This document shows positions 9,183 through 17,240 of a DNA stretch of 64,000 nt, one piece after another (within the stretch, counting starts at the first letter, position 1; each line of letters opens with the position of its first letter). The notes under the pieces were generated by a model. It was given only the letters and a program-made list of their open reading frames with translations, was not told the origin of the DNA and did no database searches. The stretch lies in assembly GCF_946151055.1 (NCBI RefSeq), contig NZ_CAMGYZ010000016.1:32831-96830 (forward strand), read 5' to 3'. Made by a program: the position numbers and the translations under genes. Source of the stretch: Bacillus sp. Marseille-Q3570. Lineage in GTDB: Bacteria; Bacillota; Bacilli; Bacillales; Fictibacillaceae.

Positions 9183-9524
9183 ATGGGTAATGAAAAGGAT
9201 AGAAATCCCTCAATTGAAGGGACGTTACCTCATCAAGCTAACGCGCCTGTTTTTGAAAATGTTGATGATGACAAACGGAAACCTTTTGTCAATCAATACG
9301 GGGTGACAATTGGGGACAGTCATTATGAATCGGAAAACTCCCCGCTTGAAAACTGGAGTGATGAAACCGATCCCGAAATCATGTCAGGAGATGAATGGAT
9401 CCATCCGTATAATGACATCGGTTGGAATTCAACTGAAAACAGGGAACTTGCTGAGGAGAACCGTATACCCAAAGAAAGCCCTTTCATGCATCCGACAAAA
9501 GATGTAAGTTATGCAAGGGATTGA
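9183..9524 (+). CDS. Acidic hypothetical protein behind the germination operon
   Basis: A 113-residue, very acidic, soluble protein rich in Asn, Asp, Glu and Trp (for example MSGDEWIHPYNDIGWNS). It has no signal peptide or membrane segment. A GGAGGTGA site lies seven bases before ATG 9183. It is 70 bases behind subunit C and before the first terminator, so it is probably co-transcribed with the germination genes and may act in spores. It recalls the DUF3905 group of Bacillus proteins, but I cannot confirm that and assign no function. Confidence 0.75.
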   Translation: MGNEKDRNPSIEGTLPHQANAPVFENVDDDKRKPFVNQYGVTIGDSHYESENSPLENWSDETDPEIMSGDEWIHPYNDIGWNSTENRELAEENRIPKESPFMHPTKDVSYARD

Positions 9525-9530
9525 ATAGGT

Positions 9531-9571
9531 AAGAGAGGCTGCTGATTTTTTTGGACAGCCTCTTTTTATTT
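9531..9571 (+). terminator. Terminator of the germination operon
   Basis: AGAGGCTG (9534-9541) pairs with CAGCCTCT (9556-9563), followed by a T-rich run. Confidence 0.8.
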
Positions 9572-9599
9572 TTCACTGTGATAATCTCGATGAGGATGG

Positions 9600-9760
9600 C
9601 TTGCCACGCCGCGGAAAATTAGAGGACAACTGTTCCGCAATCCAGCTAAAAACCATGTATTTGATCGTGTTTTTCAGTAAATAACGTCTGTAGTGTCCTC
9701 TATTTTTTTGAAACATTGCGTTTTTGAATGAATAACGTCTCTGGTGTCCGCTAATTTCTG
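9600..9760. repeat. Interspersed repeat family R1, copy 1
   Basis: No gene is seen between 9572 and 9811. The stretch contains two similar units, AATAACGTCTGTAGTGTCC (9680-9698) and AATAACGTCTCTGGTGTCC (9731-9749), and a GCGGAA/TTCCGC hairpin. The same core recurs at 15.0-15.2, 22.4-22.6 and, diverged, 28.0-28.1 kb. Confidence 0.6.
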
Positions 9761-9765
9761 GTTAA

Positions 9766-9793
9766 GGGAAAAGCTTGACTAACCAAGCTTTCC
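9766..9793 (-). terminator. Inverted repeat after the SDR gene (weak terminator)
   Basis: GGAAAGCTTG and CAAGCTTTTCC can pair around a six-base loop, 19 bases after the SDR stop on the minus strand. The U-run is poor, so its terminator role is uncertain. Confidence 0.4.
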
Positions 9794-9811
9794 AAATGAA
9801 AATGGACTTTC

Positions 9812-10585
9812 TCAAAATCCGTAAATCGTCATTCCCCCATCGACAAAGAGGGTTTGTCCTGTTACATATGAGGCTGCGTCTGAAGCCAAAAATACCGCAG
9901 GACCAACCAACTCTGGCAGCTCACCGACACGCTTCAATGGTGTACGGGACAAAATGTTGTTCAAGTATTCCTCGTCCTGCAGAAGCTTTTCCGTCAGTGG
10001 GGTTCTGAAATACCAGGGGCCGATCGAGTTGACCTGTATGCCATGCTCTCCCCATTCCAATGCCAGATTTTTCGTCATTTGGATCATCGCCGCTTTCGTT
10101 GCAGCATACACAACCCCTGTACGAAGTGCGGTTGTCCCTGCAACAGAAGAAATGTTGATGATTCTACCAGTGCCGTTATCTTTCATATGATGCGCAAACT
10201 TTTGAGAAAGCTGGAAAGCTGAACGTAAATTCGTATCCATGATCGTCTGCCATTCATCTTCTGTAACCTCTAAGGCTGGAGTACGTATGTTCATTCCTGC
10301 ATTATTAACGAGAATATCAACCCTCCCGACTTCACCCATCACTTTTTCCACCGTATCATTTACTTCATTTATGTTCGTCAAATCTGTAGGGTGCACAAAT
10401 GCTTCCTGTCCTATTGAACGGATTGCTTCAGCTGTAGCTTGAAGATCTTGTTCTGTCCTGGAAAGCAGCACCAAATCAGCACCTGCTTCTGCGTACCCGA
10501 TCGCAATCGCTTTTCCTATTCCCCTCCCAGCACCCGTTACAACTGCAACCTTTTCATCCAATCGAAAATCCGGTAAAACGCTCAT
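9812..10585 (-). CDS. Short-chain dehydrogenase/reductase
   Basis: A 257-residue classical SDR. It shows the NAD(P)-binding glycine motif TGAGRGIGKA (about residues 16-25), the NNAG motif (about 92-95), the catalytic serine in ISSVAG (about 146) and the YxxxK pair in YAATK (about 157-161), plus the C-terminal DGG. Closest in feel to gluconate 5-dehydrogenase or 3-oxoacyl-ACP reductase types; the substrate cannot be told from sequence. The start at 10585 is chosen because AGGAGG lies nine bases before it; two nearer ATGs overlap that site. It stands alone, with no operon partner. Confidence 0.85.
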   Translation of the reverse strand: MSVLPDFRLDEKVAVVTGAGRGIGKAIAIGYAEAGADLVLLSRTEQDLQATAEAIRSIGQEAFVHPTDLTNINEVNDTVEKVMGEVGRVDILVNNAGMNIRTPALEVTEDEWQTIMDTNLRSAFQLSQKFAHHMKDNGTGRIINISSVAGTTALRTGVVYAATKAAMIQMTKNLALEWGEHGIQVNSIGPWYFRTPLTEKLLQDEEYLNNILSRTPLKRVGELPELVGPAVFLASDAASYVTGQTLFVDGGMTIYGF

Positions 10586-10714
10586 CTCCATCATCCTCCT
10601 ATGTATAGATAAATAAAAGTCAGGCATACCTATACTTTCAAGCTTACACCAACTTATTTTGGATGCAAACTTTTGTAGAAATATGCCTGACCTTCTATTT
10701 GATTTATTAACTCT

Positions 10715-13351
10715 CTACAGCGAAGAGGTTTTTCGGTATCTGTCAGCGAATTCGGAACGGTTACGTTTATGTTCCTTGAAGAAGCTTTCCACTGAGGTGA
10801 ATGTATCATAAAGGAACAAAAGGAGATCCCCTGGTTTTGAGGTATCCCATGCTTTCTGGAATGCCCGGATTTCATCAAGCTCAATGATCCTACGGCTTGA
10901 AGGTAGCTGTTTAGCTAACACTTCATCGAGAATAGCCGCCACTTCCTTCGGTTTCCTGCCGCGCAAGTTCCCATCTTCTTTTATTACGACAATATCGGTT
11001 TCATTCCCGATGATTTCGGCCATATTTCGAATATCTTCATTCAACCTGTCGCCTGGTGCCGAGACAGCAGTGATCAGCCGTTCACAAGGAATCGCTTTGA
11101 GCGTGTTAAAGATGGCTTTGAGACCAGCCGTATTATGTGCATAATCGACGATAATTGTCCTTCCGTCCTGATCGATTTTATTGAACCGGCCAGGGCTTTG
11201 CAAAAAGTCCGGGAAGAAGGTCAGTGCTTTCTTGCGCAGCATTTCCTGAGATACACCTAGCAAATGAGCAGATGCCAATGCTTGCAATAGATTGCTTATA
11301 TTATGCTTAGCGTACCCATTAAAAGTAATTGGGATCTCAGCATACTTCATAAAACGCTCTGACTTACCGTCTTTTTCGTAGAATATCCAGTCACCCTGGA
11401 CATACCAGCATTCCTCCTTGTTTTCACGGTGCTTACGTAAATAAGCATTATTTTCATCTAATGAAGTGAAAACAACAGCACCACCAGTATAATCCTTCAT
11501 CTCTGCCACCGCGTTATCGTCAGCATTCAAGATGCAAAAGCCATCTGGATGGACGACTTCTGGAATCAATCGTTTCAGCTTCCGGAGCTCTTCGATCGTC
11601 TCGATTCCATCCAATCCTAAGTGGTCTTCTGAAACATTCGTGACGATCCCGACATCGCAATAGCGGAAGGCTGTCCCTTCGCGAAGCATACCGCCTCGAG
11701 CAGTTTCAAGAACGGCGGCATCGACTTCAGGGTGATGAAGGACTTTCCGGGCGCTGACTGGACCGCTGCAATCTCCTTTATCGATACAACGATTACCAAT
11801 ATAGACACCGTCCGAATGAGCCATCCCGATCGTTTTTCCTTTTTGCTGTAGGAAGTGTGAAATCAGCCTTACTGTTGTGGTCTTCCCATTTGTTCCTGTT
11901 ACAGCAACGGTAGGGATGGCTGCTTCCTCTCTACTTTTAAAAAGGTAATCGACGATTGCTCCGCCGACATCCCTGGGAATCCCTGAACTCGGATAATGAT
12001 GCATCCGGATCCCTGGCGCTGCGTTCACTTCAAGAACTGCGGCACATCCCGGCCGGTACTCAGCTGTTATATCCTGGATGATCATATCGACCCCTGCAAT
12101 ATCCAATCCGATCGCTCGTGCGGAGGTTTCTGCAATCTCCTTGTAAGAACGGTGTATTTTATCGGTTACATCAATTGCCAGGCCACCTGTCGATAGGTTG
12201 GCATTTCCTAAGACGTTAACGATTCGGCCCTTGTCGAGGATCGAATCAAGATTCAAATGTGCCTGGCGAAGATAATTTTCGACAGACTCATTGATTGGGA
12301 TTTTCGTCATCGGTTTTTCATGGCCATCACCGCGTAATGGATTTTCATTTTCTTTTTCAATCAAAGTTCTTATTGAATCATTTCCATTACCAACAACATA
12401 TGGGGGAAGGCGTAAACTTGCTGCGATGAGTCGACCATCAACAACAGTAAAACGATAATCGTCCCCAGTATAATAGCGCTCAAGGATCACTTTATCCGTA
12501 TCTTTATGATGGTTATAAGCAGCAATCAACTCTTCTTCTGTATTGATATTCGTCAAAACCCCCTGCCCTTGATGGCCATCGACCGGCTTGAGGACGAGTG
12601 GATATTCGAGATTTTTTGCTTCCTGAAGCAGTTCCGTCTCTGAGGAGATGACACAACCCTCTGGAACAGGAATACAAACATCTTCAAGTAGGGATTTCGT
12701 CATCACTTTATCGCAAGCGTACTCGACTGCCAGAAAAGAAGCCTGGCTGGACATTGTTGCTTCCATCCGTTTTTGCTTCCGCCCAGTCCCGAGTCTTAGA
12801 ATACTGTCATTTTTGAGTTGCTCGACCGGAATTTTACGTTCATAGGCAGCTTTAAAGATAGCCTCTGTACTTGGACCTAGCTTATGGGCATAATAAAGCT
12901 GCTCGACTTTTTTCACATAAGGGTCGATAGAAACAGGTTGTCCTTCAAGAATATGATTGACGATTTCCATTGCCGCTTCAAAAGCATAATAGCCTGACTC
13001 TTTTTCCTCATAACGGTACGTCACATAGTAAATGCCTTCCCGTTCACTTGTGATCGTTTTTCCTCTTTTCACTCCACTACCTGCTAGCGATTGCAGCTCG
13101 ATTGCCATATGTTCAAGGATATGCCCCATCCAGGTTCCTTCACGTAAGCGTTCGACAAACCCGCCTTCATAGCCTCGGGAGCATGTATGTGTATTCAGAG
13201 TAGGCATGACTTCCAATAGCGTATCAGTGAATCCAGGAATTTTATTGGATGGCATGTCTTCAAGTTCTTCAATATCCAACTCAAGCCAAATGGTCGGTTT
13301 ATAGCTATAATAGTTTGGCCCAGAAAGAAATTTCACTTTATTGATTTTCAT
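10715..13351 (-). CDS. cphA: Cyanophycin synthetase
   Basis: An 878-residue two-enzyme protein that builds multi-L-arginyl-poly-L-aspartate. After an N-terminal domain (about 1-210) comes an ATP-grasp domain (about 215-460, PLVLKPVDGHQGQGVLTNI and LEVNAAPGIRMHHYPS) and a Mur-ligase-like domain (about 480-870) with the P-loop VTGTNGKTTTVRLI and VDYAHNTAG. The length matches cyanobacterial CphA. It overlaps the cyanophycinase gene upstream by four bases, so synthesis and breakdown are encoded together. Such genes are best known from cyanobacteria and occur only in some heterotrophs. Confidence 0.93.
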   Translation of the reverse strand: MKINKVKFLSGPNYYSYKPTIWLELDIEELEDMPSNKIPGFTDTLLEVMPTLNTHTCSRGYEGGFVERLREGTWMGHILEHMAIELQSLAGSGVKRGKTITSEREGIYYVTYRYEEKESGYYAFEAAMEIVNHILEGQPVSIDPYVKKVEQLYYAHKLGPSTEAIFKAAYERKIPVEQLKNDSILRLGTGRKQKRMEATMSSQASFLAVEYACDKVMTKSLLEDVCIPVPEGCVISSETELLQEAKNLEYPLVLKPVDGHQGQGVLTNINTEEELIAAYNHHKDTDKVILERYYTGDDYRFTVVDGRLIAASLRLPPYVVGNGNDSIRTLIEKENENPLRGDGHEKPMTKIPINESVENYLRQAHLNLDSILDKGRIVNVLGNANLSTGGLAIDVTDKIHRSYKEIAETSARAIGLDIAGVDMIIQDITAEYRPGCAAVLEVNAAPGIRMHHYPSSGIPRDVGGAIVDYLFKSREEAAIPTVAVTGTNGKTTTVRLISHFLQQKGKTIGMAHSDGVYIGNRCIDKGDCSGPVSARKVLHHPEVDAAVLETARGGMLREGTAFRYCDVGIVTNVSEDHLGLDGIETIEELRKLKRLIPEVVHPDGFCILNADDNAVAEMKDYTGGAVVFTSLDENNAYLRKHRENKEECWYVQGDWIFYEKDGKSERFMKYAEIPITFNGYAKHNISNLLQALASAHLLGVSQEMLRKKALTFFPDFLQSPGRFNKIDQDGRTIIVDYAHNTAGLKAIFNTLKAIPCERLITAVSAPGDRLNEDIRNMAEIIGNETDIVVIKEDGNLRGRKPKEVAAILDEVLAKQLPSSRRIIELDEIRAFQKAWDTSKPGDLLLFLYDTFTSVESFFKEHKRNRSEFADRYRKTSSL

Positions 13352-14175
13352 TGGGCAGATCCCTTCTCTTTCTTGATTAACTTTCGGTTTTCCAAGTCAA
13401 ATTGATAGCCTTTTGCAATCGAATGCAGTTGTACACCTGTAATCGTAACTTCATCACTTTCGGCTTCATCGGCAATATCGACAAATGAAAGTTTGCAACC
13501 ATCAATTACAGTTACTGAGTGTTCTCCAATCACTTCAAAATACTTACCGCCATCCTTGACCCAAATGGCTGTATTCTCATCAATTCCGACTCCAATAACC
13601 TGAGGGTTTTGCGCAATGGCATATAATAGACGGCCAAAGCGGGCTCTCTGTGAAAAGTGCTGGTCGATGACGACATCTTCGAGGAATCCAAACCCCACAC
13701 CAATTTCGACGTGGACTTTATCATGCTTCAGCTTGGTCTTTCCTGACACGATCATATGTCTACTCATAATCGCTGCTCCCGCACTCGTACCTGCAATGAT
13801 CATTCCGTTTTGCCAGGCTTTTTGGACTTCTTTGAAAAAAGTGGTACCGCCAATGATACTCGATAATCGATTCTGGTCCCCACCAGTGATGAAAAGAGCT
13901 GACAGCTCATTGACCTGTCTCGTGAATGATTCTTCTTCAGCTTTTTCGCGGGTATCAATATGTAATAGATCCACCTTAGAGGCACCTAGCTTCAAAAAAA
14001 TCTCCCGGTATTCTCCACCTACTTCTTCTGGATATCCAGTTGGAGTCGTAAGAATACCAATTGTGCCACCGCTAGCTTTCGTGTCTTCAACGAAGATCGA
14101 CAAGACTTCCAAATCGCCTTCCTTATCTTCATTCCCTCCGATGATGAATAAGTCCCCGCTGCCTTTGATTGTCAC
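13348..14175 (-). CDS. cphB: Cyanophycinase
   Basis: A 275-residue serine exopeptidase of family S51 that releases beta-Asp-Arg dipeptides from cyanophycin. The nucleophile serine lies in GTSAGAAIMS (about residue 130), with FITGGDQNRL before it and the conserved VIDQHFSQRARFGRLL segment (about 168-183). The start is GTG at 14175 with AAAGGGTGAG upstream. It is the first gene of a two-gene operon with cphA (ATGA-type overlap). It shares family S51 with the separate peptidase at 25.5-26.2 kb but has the cyanophycinase-specific VIDQHF segment. Confidence 0.92.
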   Translation of the reverse strand: MTIKGSGDLFIIGGNEDKEGDLEVLSIFVEDTKASGGTIGILTTPTGYPEEVGGEYREIFLKLGASKVDLLHIDTREKAEEESFTRQVNELSALFITGGDQNRLSSIIGGTTFFKEVQKAWQNGMIIAGTSAGAAIMSRHMIVSGKTKLKHDKVHVEIGVGFGFLEDVVIDQHFSQRARFGRLLYAIAQNPQVIGVGIDENTAIWVKDGGKYFEVIGEHSVTVIDGCKLSFVDIADEAESDEVTITGVQLHSIAKGYQFDLENRKLIKKEKGSAQ

Positions 14176-14237
14176 GCTTCATCTCACCCTTTAATATGAA
14201 GTGATATCTTATACCCAAATTTTGGGCGCGCAAAACC

Positions 14238-14272
14238 GAAAAATCACCCACTTTTCAAAATGAGTGATTTTT
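14238..14272. terminator. Hairpin in the divergent cphB / membrane-protein intergenic region
   Basis: AAAAATCAC-CCA pairs with TGAGTGATTTTT around a short loop, with A and T flanks on both sides. It lies upstream of both neighbouring genes, so it is either a terminator of an unseen short transcript or a regulatory structure. Confidence 0.4.
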
Positions 14273-14396
14273 ACTAGTTTATTCAATTTTTCCTAATCTT
14301 ATACACATGCATTAGGTACAGTAAATTAACGGGAGTTTGTAAGGTTATTGAGCATGTAAAGTGGTACAATGTTGGCAGATGAGGTGAAGCTTTACT

Positions 14397-14900
14397 ATGT
14401 CAAACAGGGCTATGCGTTTTTTGTATCGATTGAATGTTTATCAAAGCACAATTATTCTTACCTTGCTTTCCATACCGTGGCTTCTCTACTTATTGATGCA
14501 GCCAAGGACAATTTCAACAGCCTTTCATTGGGCTTATACGGCTTTGATTTATTTTATCCTCTCATTCATTCTTTATCTTTTTTTACAATGGATAAGCCGG
14601 TCGGGAAGGTCTGGTTTTCGCAAAAAGTTAGTTACTTTCACTCGGATATACATACGATTCCATGTCGCTGCTGCCCTCCTGGGAGTAACATCACTTCTGA
14701 TGCATGTGGTAATCATGGTGCAATTCGGATTGATGTGGTCAAGGGAAGGAATATCCGGAATGATCGCCATCGGGGGTCTTTCCGCCCTACTTTTAACAGG
14801 TTATCTTCGGAAGCGGAAATCATCCGGCAAGCGTCGTAGATTCCACCGCTATGCAGCTTATCTTTTTTTGTTTTTCGTACTTATCCATATGATGCTCTGA
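14397..14900 (+). CDS. Small integral membrane protein with paired histidines
   Basis: A 167-residue membrane protein with four or five hydrophobic segments. Two segments each carry a pair of histidines about one helix apart (FHVAAALLGVTSLLMH and FHRYAAYLFLFFVLIH), a pattern seen in b-type cytochromes and ferric-reductase-like proteins. GAGGTGA lies before ATG 14397 and TGGTACAAT (14362-14370) could be an extended -10 promoter element. A heme-binding role is inference. An overlapping frame from 14369 lacks a binding site and hydrophobic order, so this frame is preferred. Confidence 0.75.
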   Translation: MSNRAMRFLYRLNVYQSTIILTLLSIPWLLYLLMQPRTISTAFHWAYTALIYFILSFILYLFLQWISRSGRSGFRKKLVTFTRIYIRFHVAAALLGVTSLLMHVVIMVQFGLMWSREGISGMIAIGGLSALLLTGYLRKRKSSGKRRRFHRYAAYLFLFFVLIHMML

Positions 14901-14944
14901 AAATTTAACGGATACTTTTGAATTGTTGTTAAATTGATTTCGGT

Positions 14945-15018
14945 TTCTTAAGCGAAATTCGCGACAATAGAGCGTTTACCACGACACTCCTGCGGGAAAA
15001 GCGAGCCAGGGCGAGAAA
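14945..15018. repeat. Interspersed repeat family R4a, copy 1
   Basis: AAGCGAAATTCGCGACAATA and CGACACTCCTGCGGGAAAAGC followed by GAGCCAGGGCGAGA recur, rearranged, at 34513-34562. No coding potential is seen. Confidence 0.55.
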
Positions 15019-15024
15019 CAAAGA

Positions 15025-15230
15025 GCCATGATTAAAGTTAACAGACATCAGAGCCGTTATTTGTGACAAAACCGCTGTTTCTGAAACTTTAACGGACACC
15101 ACAGCCGTTATTTGTGAACAAAGCAGCTGATTTCCTTTTATATTTGCGAAATAAGGTCCCTGATGTCCGTTAAGTTTGTAAATTTCCATCATATTGGCCA
15201 AATAACGTCTCCTGTGTCCGTTAACGGGGT
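15025..15230. repeat. Interspersed repeat family R1, copy 2
   Basis: Several units of the form TAACGGACACCACAGCCGTT-ATTTG. The part 15143-15226 is an inverted copy of 22410-22492: both hold GTCCGTTAAGTTTGTAAATT and CTCCTGTGTCCGTTAACG when read on opposite strands. Nothing else is seen between 14901 and 15283. Confidence 0.65.
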
Positions 15231-15283
15231 AGTACAACTCGGTTAGGGAGTGAATTTCGAAGTCATTACAGCTTTTTTAATTT

Positions 15284-15321
15284 AAAAACCACGGAAAGAA
15301 TATAAATTCTCCGTGGTTTTC
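15284..15321 (-). terminator. Terminator of nadE
   Basis: AAAACCACGGA pairs with TCCGTGGTTTT around a 14-base loop, 17 bases beyond the nadE stop; A/T-rich on both sides. Confidence 0.75.
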
Positions 15322-15337
15322 TCTGCTTATCAACTAT

Positions 15338-16162
15338 TCAGCTTTTCCACCAGTCATCGTATAGGGTAACTTCTCCTTCACGCTTATGACGGGTTTTCAA
15401 ATAATGGTTTTCAAGGGTATTCTTTGCCTCTGGATCAATTTCTTTACCCTCTAAATAGTCATCAATCTGTTCATAGGTAATACCAAGTGCTTCTTCATCC
15501 GGTAGTCCAGGACGGTCATCCTCAAGATCCGCAGTAGGGACTTTCGTATATAGCGCTTCAGGAGAACCCATCTGTTTCAACAGCATTTTTCCTTGCCTCT
15601 TGTTCAGACCGAATAATGGGGCAATATCACATGCACCATCGCCATGCTTCGTGAAGAAACCTGTTACTGCTTCTGCACCATGATCGGTTCCAATCACCAG
15701 AAGATTATGATGCGCTGCAAGATCATACTGGACCTTCATACGTTCACGCGCTTTCGTATTCCCTTTCAAAAAGTCACTCAGTTCTTCTCCTATGCCTTCC
15801 CTGAACGCACGATACGAAGCATCGACAGCTTCCTTTATATTGAAGGTTACGGTTTGATCTGGACCGATGAACTCAAGGGCTTTTTGCGCGTCATCCTCAT
15901 CCTTTTGCACGCCATAAGGCAGCCGCATTGCTATGAACGTGTAGTTCTCTCCCGTTTCTTCACGTAATTGTCCAACAGCGATTTGGGCAAGTTTCCCAGC
16001 AAGAGTAGAGTCTTGTCCACCGCTGATTCCGAGGACATAGCCTTTCATTCCAGTCTTTCTCGCATATTCCTTTAAAAAGTCGACGCGTCGTTCAATTTCT
16101 TGTTCAGGTAAAATGCTTGGTTTTATGTGTAATTCCTTAATGATTTCATTTTGTAAACTCAC
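15338..16162 (-). CDS. nadE: NH3-dependent NAD(+) synthetase
   Basis: A 274-residue enzyme of the last step of NAD synthesis, amidating deamido-NAD with ammonia and ATP. The PP-loop [14 protein letters not shown] is near residues 46-59; [34 protein letters not shown] and the C-terminal HKR...DDWW are also family marks. It follows B. subtilis NadE from the start ([17 protein letters not shown]). The start is GTG at 16162 with GGAGGG six bases upstream; an earlier in-frame codon would add 14 unrelated residues. There is no glutaminase domain, so free ammonia is the donor. Confidence 0.95.
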   Translation of the reverse strand: MSLQNEIIKELHIKPSILPEQEIERRVDFLKEYARKTGMKGYVLGISGGQDSTLAGKLAQIAVGQLREETGENYTFIAMRLPYGVQKDEDDAQKALEFIGPDQTVTFNIKEAVDASYRAFREGIGEELSDFLKGNTKARERMKVQYDLAAHHNLLVIGTDHGAEAVTGFFTKHGDGACDIAPLFGLNKRQGKMLLKQMGSPEALYTKVPTADLEDDRPGLPDEEALGITYEQIDDYLEGKEIDPEAKNTLENHYLKTRHKREGEVTLYDDWWKS

Positions 16163-16321
16163 ACTTTTCCCTCCATAAAGAATATTGAAGTCTACAGATA
16201 CCATACCCTATTATGTCTCCTATACACGGCAACCGCGACTTTCAGCCTATAAAAAGGTTTTCATACATACTAGCAGTAGGTTTGGACGCCGCATAACTGG
16301 TCCATATGTATCATGAGAAAT

Positions 16322-16349
16322 TTTACCAATAATGATAGAATTGTATAAA
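16322..16349 (+). promoter_or_regulatory. Candidate promoter of the type I toxin mRNA
   Basis: TTTACC (16322-16327), 16 bases and TATAAA (16344-16349). It would start transcription just before the 13-nt left arm at 16367. Confidence 0.45.
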
Positions 16350-16366
16350 TACGATAAGTTTCGGTA

Positions 16367-16505
16367 CTCAAGGACGGTCGGCACTACACTCGAAAGGGGT
16401 GGTGTAATAATGACGGTATTTCAAACGTTGATGGTTACCATCTCGTTTGCCACGTTGATTATCAGCGTATTGTCATTCCCGTATAAAAAATAGACCGTCC
16501 TTGAG
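16367..16505 (+). repeat. 13-nt perfect inverted repeat bracketing the toxin frame
   Basis: CTCAAGGACGGTC (16367-16379) and GACCGTCCTTGAG (16493-16505) are exact reverse complements on either side of the toxin reading frame. In the mRNA they would join the 5' end to the region of the stop codon, as known for type I toxin mRNAs whose 5' and 3' regions pair to control translation. Confidence 0.7.
16410..16493 (+). CDS. Small holin-like toxin of a type I toxin-antitoxin locus
   Basis: A 27-residue peptide: MTVFQTLMVTISFATLIISV then LSFPYKK. It has a single hydrophobic segment (about residues 5-22) and a basic tail, matching the putative holin-like toxin family related to TxpA/BsrG peptides of Bacillus. 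AAAGGGGTGG lies about eight bases before the ATG. The message ends at a strong hairpin (16578-16606), and a consensus minus-strand promoter at 16626-16654 would make an antisense RNA over its 3' half. Membrane insertion and toxicity are inferred from the family. Confidence 0.75.
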   Translation: MTVFQTLMVTISFATLIISVLSFPYKK

Positions 16506-16619
16506 CTGCTCACTTTAGGTCACGGTCTACTCTAGTCCAAGCCGGTCCCCTTGAGGGAAAAGCTTATCGTATGATACGCAGGTGTTCGCAGCACCTGCGT
16601 TTTCATTTTCTAAAAACCT
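16484..16619 (-). ncRNA. Antisense RNA antitoxin (predicted)
   Basis: Predicted from a minus-strand promoter at 16626-16654 to a minus-strand terminator formed by AGACCGT (16528-16522) and ACGGTCT (16498-16492) followed by A and six T residues (16491-16485). The RNA of about 135 nt would be complementary to the last codons and 3' untranslated region of the toxin mRNA, the arrangement of RatA and SR4 in B. subtilis. The terminator stem shares bases with the 13-nt arm of the toxin mRNA. Confidence 0.6.
16578..16612 (+). terminator. Terminator of the toxin mRNA
   Basis: ACGCAGGTG pairs with CACCTGCGT around a seven-base loop and is followed by TTTTCATTTT. The same hairpin lies in the 5' part of the antisense RNA. 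Confidence 0.75.
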
Positions 16620-16625
16620 TTTTTT

Positions 16626-16654
16626 ATTATAACACCACTATCTCAGGTTGTCAT
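16626..16654 (-). promoter_or_regulatory. SigA-type promoter of the antisense RNA
   Basis: On the minus strand ATGACA (16654-16649), exactly 17 bases, then TATAAT (16631-16626): 11 of 12 consensus bases. It faces the toxin gene and no other reading frame starts behind it. Confidence 0.7.
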
Positions 16655-16744
16655 CGCAAAAATCAACAGTTTCTGAAAATTGTAACTATCTTGTAATCCG
16701 CGATCAAGAATCACACAAAAACATTATATGTCTTCATTCAGAAT

Positions 16745-17131
16745 TTAGACGCTGGATTTATCCATACATGCAATCAGTCGTTTCTCGATATCCTCTGCCA
16801 TATCGGTGATTTGTGCATCGTCGACCATCGTTACGAGGGATGTCGGTTTTGGCATTCCGATCTTCGTCACGCCATCATCTTCATAAACAACCATTTTACA
16901 CGGCAGGAAATAGCCGACCATTACATTTTGATTCAAAACACGTTGCGCTTCCTTCGGGTTACACACTTCTAAAATCCTGAAATCTCTGTCGAATTCTAGT
17001 CCTTTGTTGTTCAAGGTATTCTTCAGATCAAAGTTCCATAGAACCCCGAAGTGCTCTTCCTTCAATTGCTTTTCCAATGTTTCGCAAGCTTCATCGATCG
17101 ATTGATTTGTTTTTACCGTATAATGAAACAT
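16745..17131 (-). CDS. DUF302 family protein
   Basis: A 128-residue soluble protein with the DUF302 pattern: an N-terminal strand-helix (YTVKTNQSIDEACETLEKQL), FGVLWNFDLKNTL (about 27-40), then FRILEVCNPKEAQRVLNQN and the LPCKMVVYEDDG segment (about 76-88). The family is widespread, with no settled function, and is often found near metal or redox stress genes. It appears to be a single-gene unit. A conserved cysteine pair (Cys56 and Cys78) is visible. Confidence 0.8.
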   Translation of the reverse strand: MFHYTVKTNQSIDEACETLEKQLKEEHFGVLWNFDLKNTLNNKGLEFDRDFRILEVCNPKEAQRVLNQNVMVGYFLPCKMVVYEDDGVTKIGMPKPTSLVTMVDDAQITDMAEDIEKRLIACMDKSSV

Positions 17132-17240
17132 CCACTACATCTCCTTTTACTAATTGATTATGGGTTCATTATACCCTGTATCGTATTATTCAGTTTCCCT
17201 ATTTACTTCAAGGTTAAACGATTGATTGTATTCCGGACCT

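Noticed and set aside
9600..9760. Possible CRISPR array from spaced similar units
   Set aside because: Only two units, unequal and diverged, no constant repeat/spacer length and no cas genes in the window.
13616..14194. 192-codon plus-strand frame
   Set aside because: Antisense shadow of cphB without a start site.
14369..14839. Overlapping 156-codon plus-strand frame
   Set aside because: It is shifted relative to the membrane-protein frame, has no ribosome site and no sensible composition.
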